47,434 nt of DNA from Armatimonadota bacterium (GTDB taxonomy: Bacteria; Armatimonadota; UBA5829; DTLH01): contig JAKPFN010000094.1 in the NCBI GenBank assembly GCA_029551395.1, forward strand, positions 1 to 47,434, written 5' to 3'. Below the pieces are notes generated by a model that worked only from the letters and a program-made list of their open reading frames with translations, had not been told where the DNA came from and ran no database searches. The position numbers and the translations under genes are program-made. This document shows positions 24,562 through 33,104 of this stretch, in pieces (within the stretch, counting starts at the first letter, position 1; the number at the start of each line of letters is the position of its first letter).

Positions 24562-26604
24562 ATGAAGAAGAAACAGGAACAGGAACGCACATTTTCGCTC
24601 GAAGCTCCTGCGGCAGCGCTTGTCATTGTAGTCCTCGTCATTGCACCATTTGTAGCGGGAAAAGAGCATCTGACTACCGTTGCAGCAGTGTCGATTCTAG
24701 CCATTGCAGCCGCAGGTCTTTTGATTTGGAGCAAGCAGTTTACCAGGCCGGTTGCATTCTGGCCGTTTGCAGCATTTATCGCTCTCTTGGCAGCATCAAC
24801 TGCCATTACAGCCAGTATGCACGCAACGCTTGAGCAGACTTTTTATTTCGCCGCTTGTGCTGCCGCAGCGCTGGTTGCGTCATCAGCTTTCAAAGGCCGG
24901 AATAAATGGTTTTCCTCAGCACTGCTTGGCTTTGCTGCAGTGGGATTGATCCTCGGAGCGATGGGAGTGGCTGAGTATGTCCAGAACTACAAGTCATCAG
25001 GCGTTCACGGTTGGCGAGTGTTTGCTTCGTTCATTACTCCGGGATATTTTGGCGGATTTTTAGTTCTGGCGCTTCCTGTCACCCTGGCTGCTTTTCTTGC
25101 AAGTCGGTCCTTTGCGGCTGTTATGATTTCTGCACTCGCGCTTGGCTTCGAGATGGCTTCACTCTTCCTGACAGGCACCCGGTTTGCTCTTATCTCAGTC
25201 ATCGGCGCGTTTATCGTCTTTGCGATTCTTCTTATCTGGACCCGTAAAATCAGCAAAATGCAGTTGGGACGGCTTGGCATTGCTGTTCTTATCCTTGTAG
25301 TTGCTGGTATACTTGCATCTGCCCCTATGTGGATGCGTGTTCAGGGAAGTGGCGCTGCCCAGCAATCTTATTCAGGTGGATTCAGGGTGGCAACGTGGAA
25401 AGGAACCATCAATGTAATCCGCGCGAATCCTCTATTGGGAACCGGTGCTGGAACATTCGATTTGGTCTTTCCGAAGTATATGGTCGCTGGATACACGCGA
25501 AATGCCCACAATGGTTATCTTGAGATAGCCGCTGATGCAGGTATTCCAGCGCTTGTTGCCGCTTCAATGGCATTTTTGATGCTCCTTATTACCGGGCTGA
25601 AGAGAATCCGCAGTGAAGACGACATTGATGACCCCGTTCTACTGCCAAACGGTATTTCCTTGCTTGCAATGGGCGCTGCTGCGGCTTTATTTGGCTCTCT
25701 TGCCAGGAATTTACTCGATTCAGACCTTCAAAACGCCGGTATTGGCTTCCCATTCTGGATTCTTGCTGGGCTGTTGGCATCAAGAGCAGCAAAAGACAGG
25801 ATGATAAGCCTGAGTACAGGAGTAAAGGTGGTGTTTTCATCCGTTTTTGCTGCAATAATCGTTGTCCTGATGCTCTTTGCTATTGGTCAGGCCAGGTCTG
25901 ATGCAGCCGTAGCAGCGATTGAGGAAGGCGATCTTTCATCAGGTGTTGCGCTGCTTTATTCCGCTATATCGGTAGACCCTTTGAGAGCCGACCATAAACT
26001 TCTGCTTGGCCGTATCCTTGCTCAGACTGCAGGTGGAGATGATGACCTGTGGGGAGAAGGAATAGGCTACATCAAAGAGGCTGCTGAGCTTGAGCCTACA
26101 CGCGCGAGAAATATGTTAGCTCTTGGAAGGGCTTATCTACTTCGTGGGGATAACAAGGAAGCGCTAAATGCCTTTAATAAGACGCTTGAACTCGACCCAC
26201 ATGCCACACCTGCCATGATTGCAGCCGCGAGAATCCTTGAGCAGGATAAAAAAACGAAACCGGAAGCTGAGCGGATGTATAAGCGGATGCTCGACCACGA
26301 AAACACTCCATTCGAGCTGTTGCGTGGAGTGCCGGAGTTGGTTAATCCTGACTATGTATGGGCGCATGATTACATTGCAAAGAAGTATATAGCTGAAGGA
26401 AATACCGAAGCGGCGAAGAAGCATTTTCAAGCAATAATAGATAGGTTGGAACTTAGAGAATCGTACCAACTGCAGCGGCTTGCTGCCGAAGCTGCCGGAA
26501 TGGTTGACCAGGAGCAGGAAGATACCTTAAAAGCCCTCAAAGAAAGAGCGAAGGCAGAACTCGAAAAGCTCGATTCTGCTCAGTCAGAGGCAAGTGCCAG
26601 ATGA
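24562..26604 (+). CDS. O-antigen ligase-like polymerase with C-terminal TPR repeats
   Basis: A 680-residue membrane protein. Residues about 15-440 contain roughly a dozen hydrophobic helices and the Wzy/WaaL-type segment (GGFRVATWKGTINVI, NPLLGTGAGTFDLVFP, NAHNGYLEIAADAGIPAL), which contributes to the periplasmic catalytic region that joins or transfers polysaccharide units. From about residue 445, tetratricopeptide repeats follow (LGRAYLLRGDNKEALNAFNK). The ligase-plus-TPR fusion is common in bacteria with exopolysaccharide. The stop overlaps the ispE start by 4 bases, an unusual functional neighbour. Whether it is a ligase or a polymerase cannot be told. Confidence 0.85.
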   Translation: MKKKQEQERTFSLEAPAAALVIVVLVIAPFVAGKEHLTTVAAVSILAIAAAGLLIWSKQFTRPVAFWPFAAFIALLAASTAITASMHATLEQTFYFAACAAAALVASSAFKGRNKWFSSALLGFAAVGLILGAMGVAEYVQNYKSSGVHGWRVFASFITPGYFGGFLVLALPVTLAAFLASRSFAAVMISALALGFEMASLFLTGTRFALISVIGAFIVFAILLIWTRKISKMQLGRLGIAVLILVVAGILASAPMWMRVQGSGAAQQSYSGGFRVATWKGTINVIRANPLLGTGAGTFDLVFPKYMVAGYTRNAHNGYLEIAADAGIPALVAASMAFLMLLITGLKRIRSEDDIDDPVLLPNGISLLAMGAAAALFGSLARNLLDSDLQNAGIGFPFWILAGLLASRAAKDRMISLSTGVKVVFSSVFAAIIVVLMLFAIGQARSDAAVAAIEEGDLSSGVALLYSAISVDPLRADHKLLLGRILAQTAGGDDDLWGEGIGYIKEAAELEPTRARNMLALGRAYLLRGDNKEALNAFNKTLELDPHATPAMIAAARILEQDKKTKPEAERMYKRMLDHENTPFELLRGVPELVNPDYVWAHDYIAKKYIAEGNTEAAKKHFQAIIDRLELRESYQLQRLAAEAAGMVDQEQEDTLKALKERAKAELEKLDSAQSEASAR

Positions 26605-27488
26605 CTAAGAATAGAATCTCCGTCACCTGTAGGGCAAAGGTAAACCTGACGCTCGACGTGCTGGATCGCCGGCCGGATGGATATCACAACCTTGCAAGCG
26701 TAATGCAATCCATAGACCTGGCTGACATCCTGCGTATTGAACTGGTAAATCATCCTGGCATAGAGATAACTTCTAATCAGTCTGATATTCCTACAGGGCC
26801 AGATAACACTGTACACAAAGCCTGTTCGCTCCTTCTGAATGCTGTTGGTTCTGATAACGGAGTCCAAATCACGCTCGAAAAACATATTCCGCATCAGGCA
26901 GGATTAGGCGGCGGATCAAGCGATGCTGCTGGTATGCTGGTCGGGTTGAATTATCTTCTAGGCAATCCATTACCCAAGGATGAGTTATACAAACTTGCCG
27001 CTCAAATCGGCTCAGATGTCCCATATTTTCTCATCGGCGGCACAGCGCTCGTCAAAGGCCGTGGTGATGTAGTTGAAAAGCTGCTTGATGTCCCACAGTT
27101 GCAACTTGTCATCGTTAAGCCTGATGTTGGCATTCCTACAGCCTGGGCATACAGCCGTTTAGCTGAATTGTCTAGGAAACGGACTGCATCTACAAGCGCA
27201 ATGGTCGAAGCTATTCATACTAAAGATCGGAAAAGTGTAGTTGACCACTTATTTAACGACTTCGAATTAGTTGCAGTTGAGGAATTTCCTGCGATTAAGA
27301 CGGCTAAGCAGGATTTGGCAGATCTTGGAGCCGAGGCAACGCTTCTTTGCGGTAGCGGGTCAGCGGTTTTTGGTGTGTTTTCCAGTTCAACGGTAACGTA
27401 TCGAGCGGCAGAACAACTCGCAGGCCGTTATCCATTTGTCGTTCCGACAATCACTACCACAAGTGCAATTATGTTTTCAGGAGTATAA
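26601..27488 (+). CDS. ispE: 4-diphosphocytidyl-2-C-methyl-D-erythritol kinase
   Basis: A 295-residue GHMP kinase that phosphorylates CDP-methylerythritol in the MEP isoprenoid pathway. Motif 1 is AKVNLTLDVLDRRPDGYH, with the catalytic Lys region, and the ATP-binding loop is HQAGLGGGSSDAAGM. SDVPYFLIGGTALVKGRG and the C-terminal LLCGSGSAVFGVF complete the signature. The start overlaps the upstream stop in an ATGA junction. Length is normal for IspE. Together with idi at 7561 it places isoprenoid supply genes in this window. Confidence 0.95.
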   Translation: MTKNRISVTCRAKVNLTLDVLDRRPDGYHNLASVMQSIDLADILRIELVNHPGIEITSNQSDIPTGPDNTVHKACSLLLNAVGSDNGVQITLEKHIPHQAGLGGGSSDAAGMLVGLNYLLGNPLPKDELYKLAAQIGSDVPYFLIGGTALVKGRGDVVEKLLDVPQLQLVIVKPDVGIPTAWAYSRLAELSRKRTASTSAMVEAIHTKDRKSVVDHLFNDFELVAVEEFPAIKTAKQDLADLGAEATLLCGSGSAVFGVFSSSTVTYRAAEQLAGRYPFVVPTITTTSAIMFSGV

Positions 27489-27492
27489 GTAA

Positions 27493-28245
27493 ATGCAGGT
27501 TGACGCAGTAATCTTAGCTGGAGCGCCGGCTGACCCTGATATGGTGCAGCCTGGGCAGGTCATCAGTAGGGCAATGATCCAGATAGGGCAGAAAACCATG
27601 TTGCAGTGGATTGTCGATGCCCTGAAATCATCAAAGACCATCGGCCGCATAGTCGCAGTTGGAGATGTAAGTGCGGATGGTCTGGATGAAGTTGTTAAAC
27701 CTGGTATAGGATTCATTGAAAATATTATGCTCGGGGTCAGGGCTTGTGGTGATGTAGATCAGGTGCTTGTGCTGACCTCAGATATTCCATTATTGACGCC
27801 TGAGGCTGTTGATGACTTTGTGACCGCATCGCTCGAAACCGGGGCTGATATGTGCTACCCGATCATCCCCAAGCAGGTTTGCCTTGAGAAGTATCCAACA
27901 ATGAAACGCACTTGCCTGAAGACTGCACAAGGAGAGTTTACCGGCGGAAACATGGTGCTTGCAAGCCCCGAGTTCCTAAAGAGAAATGAAACCCAAATAG
28001 CCGGAGCCTACGCAGCTCGTAAAAAGCCTCTCAAACTTGCCTCTATGATCGGATTCGGAACAGTCATTAGGATGCTCATCGGCCAGGTGCTTTTCCCATC
28101 AGCTTTTTCGGTGCCTTTGCTTGAGAAAACCCTTTCAGGAATACTGGGAGGATCTGTTTCTGCAGTTGTATCTCAATACCCCGAGATAGGAGAAGACGTA
28201 GACAAAATCTCAGACCTGGAAGCAGTCCGGAAAATCCTGGTGTAA
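27493..28245 (+). CDS. MobA-like nucleotidyltransferase with atypical N-terminal loop
   Basis: A 250-residue GT-A-fold protein resembling NTP transferases such as MobA. It begins VDAVILAGAPADPDMVQP, where the usual glycine-rich G-x-G-x-R-M loop is replaced. It keeps a central LTSDIPLLTPEAVDDFV segment with the metal-binding Asp and a late TGGNMVLASPEFL strand. It starts 4 bases after ispE and is surely in the same transcript. Substrate and nucleotide are unknown. An IspD role is possible from the neighbourhood but is not supported by motif. The C-terminal 60 residues contain a hydrophobic helix pair of unclear role. Confidence 0.72.
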   Translation: MQVDAVILAGAPADPDMVQPGQVISRAMIQIGQKTMLQWIVDALKSSKTIGRIVAVGDVSADGLDEVVKPGIGFIENIMLGVRACGDVDQVLVLTSDIPLLTPEAVDDFVTASLETGADMCYPIIPKQVCLEKYPTMKRTCLKTAQGEFTGGNMVLASPEFLKRNETQIAGAYAARKKPLKLASMIGFGTVIRMLIGQVLFPSAFSVPLLEKTLSGILGGSVSAVVSQYPEIGEDVDKISDLEAVRKILV

Positions 28246-28383
28246 AAGCTCTCATAATCGCGAAAGCGCGAAAAGAGCGAAAACACGAAAGGGAGAGAGA
28301 CGAGGAAAGCTAGAAATTAGAGAAGGTAAGAAATAGATTATGTAGACTTGATTGCCCGAGATATATCTCGTTTGATCTACTAC

Positions 28384-28471
28384 GTCATGCTGAACTTAAT
28401 CAAGTCATGCTGAACTTGTTTCAGCATCTCTTCATAAGTAACAAAGACCTTGAGTCAAGCTCAGGATGACG
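28384..28471. repeat. REP-like inverted/direct repeat (GTCATGCTGAACTTG type)
   Basis: GTCATGCTGAACTT occurs twice in direct order, at 28384-28397 and 28404-28417. The second copy also forms an 8-bp hairpin (ATGCTGAA/TTCAGCAT, 28407-28427). CAAGCTCAGGATGAC (28456-28470) is the near-complement (13 of 15) of the first arm, so the unit 28404-28470 can fold as one long hairpin. Elements with this consensus are dispersed in several bacterial phyla. Confidence 0.7.
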
Positions 28472-28538
28472 GCATTTGATTGTCCGGAATACCCTTCTCA
28501 GCCGATCAACCACTTTACACTTTACTCTTTTCACTCGC

Positions 28539-28568
28539 TTTACAGCCTGCCTCCTTCCGGGTTATACT
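28539..28568 (+). promoter_or_regulatory. Promoter of the first Gfo/Idh/MocA gene
   Basis: TTTACA (28539-28544), 18 bases, TATACT (28563-28568), about 30 bases before the start codon. Confidence 0.65.
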
Positions 28569-28599
28569 TTTTCGATACTCTCATTTTTAGGAGTTGATT

Positions 28600-29586
28600 A
28601 TGCAACGAGTAGCCTTGGTTGGAGCCGGAGGTATGGGGGCAACCCACGCCGCAAGCTACGGCAAGATTCAAAACGCAAAACTCGTCGCAGTAATGGATAT
28701 CCGTCCCGATGCTGCGGCTGACTTGGCAGCTCATTATAATGCTAAGTCGTTTTCTGACGCGCAAAAGATGTTCGATGAAGTCGAATTCGATATCATAGAC
28801 ATCTGCACTCCAACACCATGGCACATTGATTACGTCAAAATAGGTGCAGCAGCAGGTAAGCACGTCTGCTGTGAGAAGCCTTTCGGCAGGACGCTGGAAC
28901 AGTGCCGCGAAGCAATAGAAGCTTGCGAAAAGGCTGGAGTCACTCTGTTTATCGCGCACGTTCTCAGGTGGTTCCCGGAGTTCAAGAAGGCAAAGGAGCT
29001 GATTGACTTCGGTGCAATAGGCTCTCCAGCAGTGGTGCGGACTACCAGAGGCGGCGGTTTCCCGCATGGTTGGAACAACTGGTTTGCCAACTTTGAGTGG
29101 AGTGGGGGAGCAGTGCTTGACCTGGTCATCCACGATTTCGATTGGCTGCTTTGGACTTTCGGTCCGGCTGAGCGCGTATTTGCAAAAGGTCTATACAACA
29201 GTGGTATACCTGAAAAAGACTATGCGCTGATAACAATTCGGTTCAGAAGCGGAGTGATTGCCCACGTAGAGGCAACATTCGCCACTCCCGGAGGGTTTAA
29301 GGTATCTCTGGAAGTCGCCGGAGACAAGGGAGTGATCAACTTCGACAATACAGATGCTGCCCCGCTCGTTATCGGCAAATGGCAGACCGAATCATCCGGG
29401 CCAGGCGTTCCTGTTCCTTCTAGTCCCATGTCTGTAAGTCCTTATTATCTGGAGCTTCAGCACTTTGTCGATTGTATAGAAGAAGGCCGCAAACCTGCTG
29501 TTACCCCGCAGGAGGCTATGGATGCTGTTGCCTTGGCCCTTGCCGCTATCGAATCCATCAAGACCGGGGCGCCGGTCAGGCTGTAG
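28600..29586 (+). CDS. Gfo/Idh/MocA-family oxidoreductase
   Basis: A 328-residue NAD(P)-dependent sugar or inositol dehydrogenase-type enzyme. The Rossmann start is VALVGAGGMGATHAASY, and the conserved catalytic block CEKPFGRTLEQC contains the EKP motif whose Lys acts in hydride transfer. GGAVLDLVIHDFDWLLWTFG provides the usual C-terminal DxxxHDxD-like active-site helix. The ATG at 28600 is preferred over the TTG two codons upstream because AGGAG lies at 28589-28593. It is followed 12 bases after its stop by a second family member, so the two are co-transcribed. The substrate is unknown. Confidence 0.92.
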   Translation: MQRVALVGAGGMGATHAASYGKIQNAKLVAVMDIRPDAAADLAAHYNAKSFSDAQKMFDEVEFDIIDICTPTPWHIDYVKIGAAAGKHVCCEKPFGRTLEQCREAIEACEKAGVTLFIAHVLRWFPEFKKAKELIDFGAIGSPAVVRTTRGGGFPHGWNNWFANFEWSGGAVLDLVIHDFDWLLWTFGPAERVFAKGLYNSGIPEKDYALITIRFRSGVIAHVEATFATPGGFKVSLEVAGDKGVINFDNTDAAPLVIGKWQTESSGPGVPVPSSPMSVSPYYLELQHFVDCIEEGRKPAVTPQEAMDAVALALAAIESIKTGAPVRL

Positions 29587-29598
29587 GAGGGGATATAA

Positions 29599-30621
29599 AT
29601 GTCACAAGAGATCAAACCCGTTAGAATCGGTATGATGAGCTTTGCCCACATGCATGCTACCAGCTATGCCGCCAGCTTGACCCGTATCCCGGATGCAGAG
29701 CTTGTAGGTATTGCAGACGATAACCCTGAGCGCGGCAAAGATATGGCAAAGCGCTTCAAGACCCAGTTTTTCGGCAGTTACGAGGAACTCCTTCAGCAGG
29801 ATATTCACGCTGTAATTGTCTGTTCTGAGAATATCAAACACAAAGACCTGGTCATAAAGGCTGCTGATGCCGGTAAGCACATTCTCTGCGAGAAACCGCT
29901 TGCGACAAACATCGAAGACGGCAAAGAGATGATCAACCATTGTAAGAAACACGGTATCCGATTGCAGACAGCGTTTCCATTCAGGTTCAGCCCTGCTATG
30001 ATCCAGGCACATCAGGCTGTTATGTCCGGTCAGATCGGCAAGATTCTCGCAATAAAAGGCGCAAACCGCAGCAAGTGTCCCGGCGGATGGTTCACCGATC
30101 TTGAGCAATCGGGTGGCGGAGCGGTTATGGATCTTACCGTGAATGTAGCTGATTTAATCAGGTGGATCACTGGCGCAGAAATCGATAGTGTATATGCAGA
30201 GATCAGCAATAGGATCAACCATAAAGATTTTGACGACGCTGCCACACTGACGCTGACGATGAATAACGGTGTTTTCGCAACCATAGACCCAGGCTGGTCA
30301 AAACCGGAGAGCTACCCATTCTGGGGAGATGTAACATTGACCATTGTCGGCACTGACGGCGCTATCTGGGTCGACTTGTTCAAGCAGAAAATGAACCTTT
30401 ATTCAGACCAGAGTTCAAGTGGGTCCTGGGAGTACTGGGGAGATGATATCGATATGCTGATGGTCAAGGCTTTTGTCAACTCAGTGGCCTTCGGACTGCC
30501 TGTCGAACCTTCTGGCGAAGACGGACTTGCCGCCTTAACGACAGTCGTCGCAGCGTATGAGTCTGCTAACAGGAGAATTCCCATAAAAACTGTTGATATC
30601 GGTTGCAATCCGGCAGTATAA
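29599..30621 (+). CDS. Gfo/Idh/MocA-family oxidoreductase, second copy
   Basis: A 340-residue paralogous dehydrogenase. The N-terminus has no perfect GxGxxG; it reads RIGMMSFAHMHATSYAASL, a variant seen in some family members, followed by ADAGKHILCEKPLATNIEDG with the catalytic EKP. GGGAVMDLTVNVADLIRWITG replaces the usual HxxD helix, with Asn in place of the His. AGGAGG is well placed before the ATG. It is distantly related to the preceding gene rather than a recent duplicate. The pair probably act on related sugars or on successive steps. Confidence 0.9.
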   Translation: MSQEIKPVRIGMMSFAHMHATSYAASLTRIPDAELVGIADDNPERGKDMAKRFKTQFFGSYEELLQQDIHAVIVCSENIKHKDLVIKAADAGKHILCEKPLATNIEDGKEMINHCKKHGIRLQTAFPFRFSPAMIQAHQAVMSGQIGKILAIKGANRSKCPGGWFTDLEQSGGGAVMDLTVNVADLIRWITGAEIDSVYAEISNRINHKDFDDAATLTLTMNNGVFATIDPGWSKPESYPFWGDVTLTIVGTDGAIWVDLFKQKMNLYSDQSSSGSWEYWGDDIDMLMVKAFVNSVAFGLPVEPSGEDGLAALTTVVAAYESANRRIPIKTVDIGCNPAV

Positions 30622-30625
30622 AGTT

Positions 30626-30654
30626 TTGACGAGTTTTTCTGTGGGTGATATCAT
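30626..30654 (+). promoter_or_regulatory. Promoter of the fumarase/SDH operon
   Basis: TTGACG (30626-30631), 17 bases, TATCAT (30649-30654), placing the transcript start near 30661, just before the leader hairpin. Confidence 0.75.
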
Positions 30655-30669
30655 ACACCCGAATCACTG

Positions 30670-30695
30670 ATTCCCGGACCAACAGGTCCGGGAAT
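30670..30695 (+). promoter_or_regulatory. Leader hairpin of the fumarase operon
   Basis: ATTCCCGGACC (30670-30680), an AACA tetraloop, and GGTCCGGGAAT (30685-30695) give an 11-bp perfect stem about 10 bases from the predicted 5' end and just upstream of the AGAGGA ribosome site. There is no U-tract; it is more likely an mRNA-stabilising or regulatory structure than a terminator. Confidence 0.55.
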
Positions 30696-30710
30696 CCCAG
30701 AGGAAGCAAA

Positions 30711-31553
30711 GTGAGAGACATTCACGTATCTTCTATCACTGAGGCGGTTGCTCAAGCCTGTATGTCCGCCAATTATGTTCTGCCACAGGACGTAGTTCAT
30801 GCGCTTGAGAATGGTCTGGCAAAAGAGGAATCAGCTATCGGTAAAGATATCTTCTGCCAGCTCATCGAAAATGCAAAAATCGCACGGGAAGAATCAGTCC
30901 CTATCTGCCAGGATACTGGATTCACTGTGATTTTTGCTAAAATCGGGCAGGATGCCCACATCGTAGGCGGAAATCTCGTTGATGCCATTAACGAAGGTGT
31001 TCGCAAAGGCTACAAGGAAGGTTATCTTCGAAAATCTATCGTCGCTCATCCGTTGGAACGGGTCAACACCGGCGACAACACCCCTGCTGTTATCCATTCT
31101 GAAATTGTCCCAGGTGATGAACTGCGCCTCATAATCGCTCCAAAAGGCGGCGGAAGCGAGAACATGAGCGGTGTGAAGATGCTCAAGCCTTCAGATGGAG
31201 TCGAAGGTGTTAAAAAATTCGTTGTCGAGCTGGTCAAAACAGCCGGATCGAATCCATGTCCTCCAATCATCGTCGGCGTAGGTATTGGTGGTACGATGGA
31301 AATGGCTGCAATTATGGCAAAGAAAGCCGTTCTCCGAGAGATTGGCAGACCTAGTGACAAGCCTTATGATGCAGCATTGGAGGAAGAACTGCTCCGGCTG
31401 GTGAATGATACAGGTGTGGGACCTGCAGGATTAGGTGGACGCATCACTGCACTTGCAGTAAATGTTGAGAGTTATCCGGCGCATATTGCAAGCCTGCCGG
31501 TAGCCGTCAATATCCAGTGCCATGCAGCAAGACACAAAGAGATAGTGCTTTAG
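30711..31553 (+). CDS. Class I fumarate hydratase, alpha subunit
   Basis: A 280-residue N-terminal subunit of the two-subunit iron-sulfur fumarase (TtdA-like), which interconverts fumarate and malate. The three Cys ligands of the 4Fe-4S cluster are visible in VPICQDTGF (C66), NPCPPIIVGVGIGG and NIQCHAARHKE. GTG at 30711 is chosen because the protein then begins VRDIHVSSITEAV, as in homologues, with AGAGGA upstream; a longer frame from 30645 would run through the promoter and leader hairpin. The beta subunit follows 10 bases later. The close family tartrate dehydratase cannot be wholly excluded, but linkage to sdh favours fumarase. Confidence 0.93.
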   Translation: MRDIHVSSITEAVAQACMSANYVLPQDVVHALENGLAKEESAIGKDIFCQLIENAKIAREESVPICQDTGFTVIFAKIGQDAHIVGGNLVDAINEGVRKGYKEGYLRKSIVAHPLERVNTGDNTPAVIHSEIVPGDELRLIIAPKGGGSENMSGVKMLKPSDGVEGVKKFVVELVKTAGSNPCPPIIVGVGIGGTMEMAAIMAKKAVLREIGRPSDKPYDAALEEELLRLVNDTGVGPAGLGGRITALAVNVESYPAHIASLPVAVNIQCHAARHKEIVL

Positions 31554-31563
31554 GAACACTGAC

Positions 31564-32130
31564 ATGAGTGAACCAATAAGACTGACAACACCATTTTCTG
31601 AACAAGACGTTAGGAAGCTGAAGGCTGGAGATACAGTCCTGCTTTCCGGTGTAATATATACAGGTCGTGATGCTGCGCATAAGCGTCTGTATGAACTGCT
31701 GCAGGCAGGTAAAGAGCTTCCAGTTGATCTCAAAGGGCAGGTAATCTATTATGTCGGTCCTACACCGGCCAAACCAGGTCAGGTGATCGGCTCAGCCGGA
31801 CCGACTACAAGCGGGCGTATGGATGCTTACGCCCCAACGCTCATCGCTTATGGACTTCGGGGTATGATAGGAAAGGGGCTTCGCAATCAGGCTGTGATTG
31901 ATGCCATGAAGGAGCACGGTGCCGTCTACCTTGGAGCTACAGGCGGTGCAGCCGCACTCCTTGCTAAGAGGATCACAGCTTGTGAGGTCGTTGCATACGA
32001 AGATTTGGGAACTGAGGCCATTAGAAGGCTTGTGGTTGTAGATTTCCCGTTGATCGTTGTTAACGACTCGCATGGCGGAGACTTCTATCGCGAAGGAGTG
32101 AAGTTGTATGAGCGAGTATCGCCCGGATAA
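31564..32130 (+). CDS. Class I fumarate hydratase, beta subunit
   Basis: A 188-residue C-terminal subunit (TtdB-like) completing the iron-sulfur fumarase. Diagnostic segments are LTTPFSEQDVRKLKAGD, LLSGVIYTGRDAAHKRL, GPTTSGRMD and MIGKGLRNQAVIDAMKEHGAVYLG, which form the swivelling catalytic domain; AVRRLVV-like IRRLVVVDFPLIVVNDSHGGDFY closes it. The small membrane-protein gene starts inside its last codons, overlapping by 23 bases, so expression is coupled. Confidence 0.93.
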   Translation: MSEPIRLTTPFSEQDVRKLKAGDTVLLSGVIYTGRDAAHKRLYELLQAGKELPVDLKGQVIYYVGPTPAKPGQVIGSAGPTTSGRMDAYAPTLIAYGLRGMIGKGLRNQAVIDAMKEHGAVYLGATGGAAALLAKRITACEVVAYEDLGTEAIRRLVVVDFPLIVVNDSHGGDFYREGVKLYERVSPG

Positions 32131-32416
32131 AGACTCAGATGACGTTTTGGCCGAAGGAGGAGGATCGGGCGGTGGAAGCGAGACAGTCCGAGAAGAACGA
32201 AGGCGCGTTTCCCCGTTTCGCGGCCCTGTTTTCGTATTCGTCCTGATTTTGGCCGTAATTATCCTGTTGATACCGTTACTTAGGGTTGCAGGGCTGATTT
32301 CAGTTGGCGCTCCGCTGCCGTTAGTATGGGTGCTTGTAATAGCTGTCGCAATTGCGATTGCTGCATTCACGCTGTATTTTCTGTTTACAAGGAGTATCGG
32401 TCCTACAGGAGCTTAA
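32108..32416 (+). CDS. Small two-helix membrane protein in the TCA operon
   Basis: A 102-residue protein with a charged, Gly/Ser-rich cytoplasmic N-terminus (about 40 residues, containing GGGSGGGSE) and two hydrophobic helices (about 43-62 and 70-92). No known domain. It overlaps the fumarase beta gene by 23 bases and has GGAG upstream of its ATG, so it is a real gene of the operon. Its place between fumarase and SDH suggests a membrane-linked role with the complex, but that is inference only. Confidence 0.7.
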   Translation: MSEYRPDKDSDDVLAEGGGSGGGSETVREERRRVSPFRGPVFVFVLILAVIILLIPLLRVAGLISVGAPLPLVWVLVIAVAIAIAAFTLYFLFTRSIGPTGA

Positions 32417-32518
32417 TTAACGTAGACGGGCAATGTTGCCTGATACTGCGTTTAAAAATGGGCTTTAGCCCGTGTGGGGAGTCGGTTGGCAACGATGCCG
32501 CAGGCTCGGTGGGGTAAT

Positions 32519-32731
32519 ATGCCAGACGAGATTAATTGGATAGACAGGCTGCACTTCCCGCTGCTTATTGCAGGGTTTGTTGCTGGTCTCGTCCTGTTTC
32601 TGCTCGACTGGGCTATCTTCATCTTCGCTTTTTTCAAGGATTGGCCTGTTCTTGGCGTCATTTGGATGTCGCTGATCTGTCTTCTCGCAATAAATTCTAT
32701 CTCCGTATTACTGCATTTACGCAGGGATTGA
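32519..32731 (+). CDS. Small two-helix membrane protein preceding sdhC
   Basis: A 70-residue protein with two hydrophobic helices (about residues 13-35 and 43-63) separated by a short loop, and a basic C-terminus (HLRRD). The ATG at 32519 is chosen because GGTGGGG lies about 6 bases upstream. It ends 13 bases before sdhC and is co-directional. No family is recognised. A small assembly or accessory subunit of SDH is possible but unproven. Confidence 0.65.
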   Translation: MPDEINWIDRLHFPLLIAGFVAGLVLFLLDWAIFIFAFFKDWPVLGVIWMSLICLLAINSISVLLHLRRD

Positions 32732-32744
32732 AAGGAGTTGCCTT

Positions 32745-33092
32745 ATGTATCGTGGCAGGGAAGGGATGTGGTCCTGGGTCCTGCACCGTGTGGCAGGTGT
32801 TGGGATTTTCATCTTTCTGGTGGCCCACATTGTAGACACATCCTTTGTTGGGTGGAGTGCTGATCTTTATAACCACACTGTAGCACTCTACAGAAGCAGC
32901 ATCGGCCGCATCGGTGAGATTATCCTTATCGGAGCGGTGCTGCTCCACGCATTTAATGGCTTACGGATCATCACTATCGACTTTGTCCCCAAAGCAACAC
33001 GGATCCAGAGACAGCTTTTCTATGTGGTGGTAATCGTATTTCTTGCAGTGTTCATACCGGGCGCATACTACCTTGCCCGCGCTATGTTTTAG
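32745..33092 (+). CDS. sdhC: Succinate dehydrogenase cytochrome b subunit
   Basis: A 115-residue membrane anchor with three helices. The opening MWSWVLHRVAGVGIFIFLVAH has the conserved S-x-x-x-HR quinone-site pattern and candidate haem-ligand His residues; HAFNGLRI in the third quarter carries the second ligand region. It anchors the catalytic dimer and passes electrons to quinone. It is the first of the sdhCDAB set, with GAAAGGAG before the start. Confidence 0.92.
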   Translation: MYRGREGMWSWVLHRVAGVGIFIFLVAHIVDTSFVGWSADLYNHTVALYRSSIGRIGEIILIGAVLLHAFNGLRIITIDFVPKATRIQRQLFYVVVIVFLAVFIPGAYYLARAMF

Positions 33093-33104
33093 GAGGACCA
33101 ACTG

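Larger units (their letters stand above)
28246..28593. other. Gene-free interval with repeats
   Basis: This 348-base interval carries purine-rich GCGAAA-type short repeats (28259-28292), the REP-like element at 28384-28471, and the promoter of the downstream oxidoreductase gene. No gene is seen. Confidence 0.6.

Noticed and set aside
28259-28292. Short GCGAAA repeats as a possible CRISPR array
   Set aside because: The units are only 6-10 bases with no regular spacers and no cas genes; they are a low-complexity purine run.
32108-32731. The two small membrane genes as a toxin-antitoxin pair
   Set aside because: Both are two-helix membrane proteins within a metabolic operon, separated by about 100 bases; neither resembles a known toxin or antitoxin.
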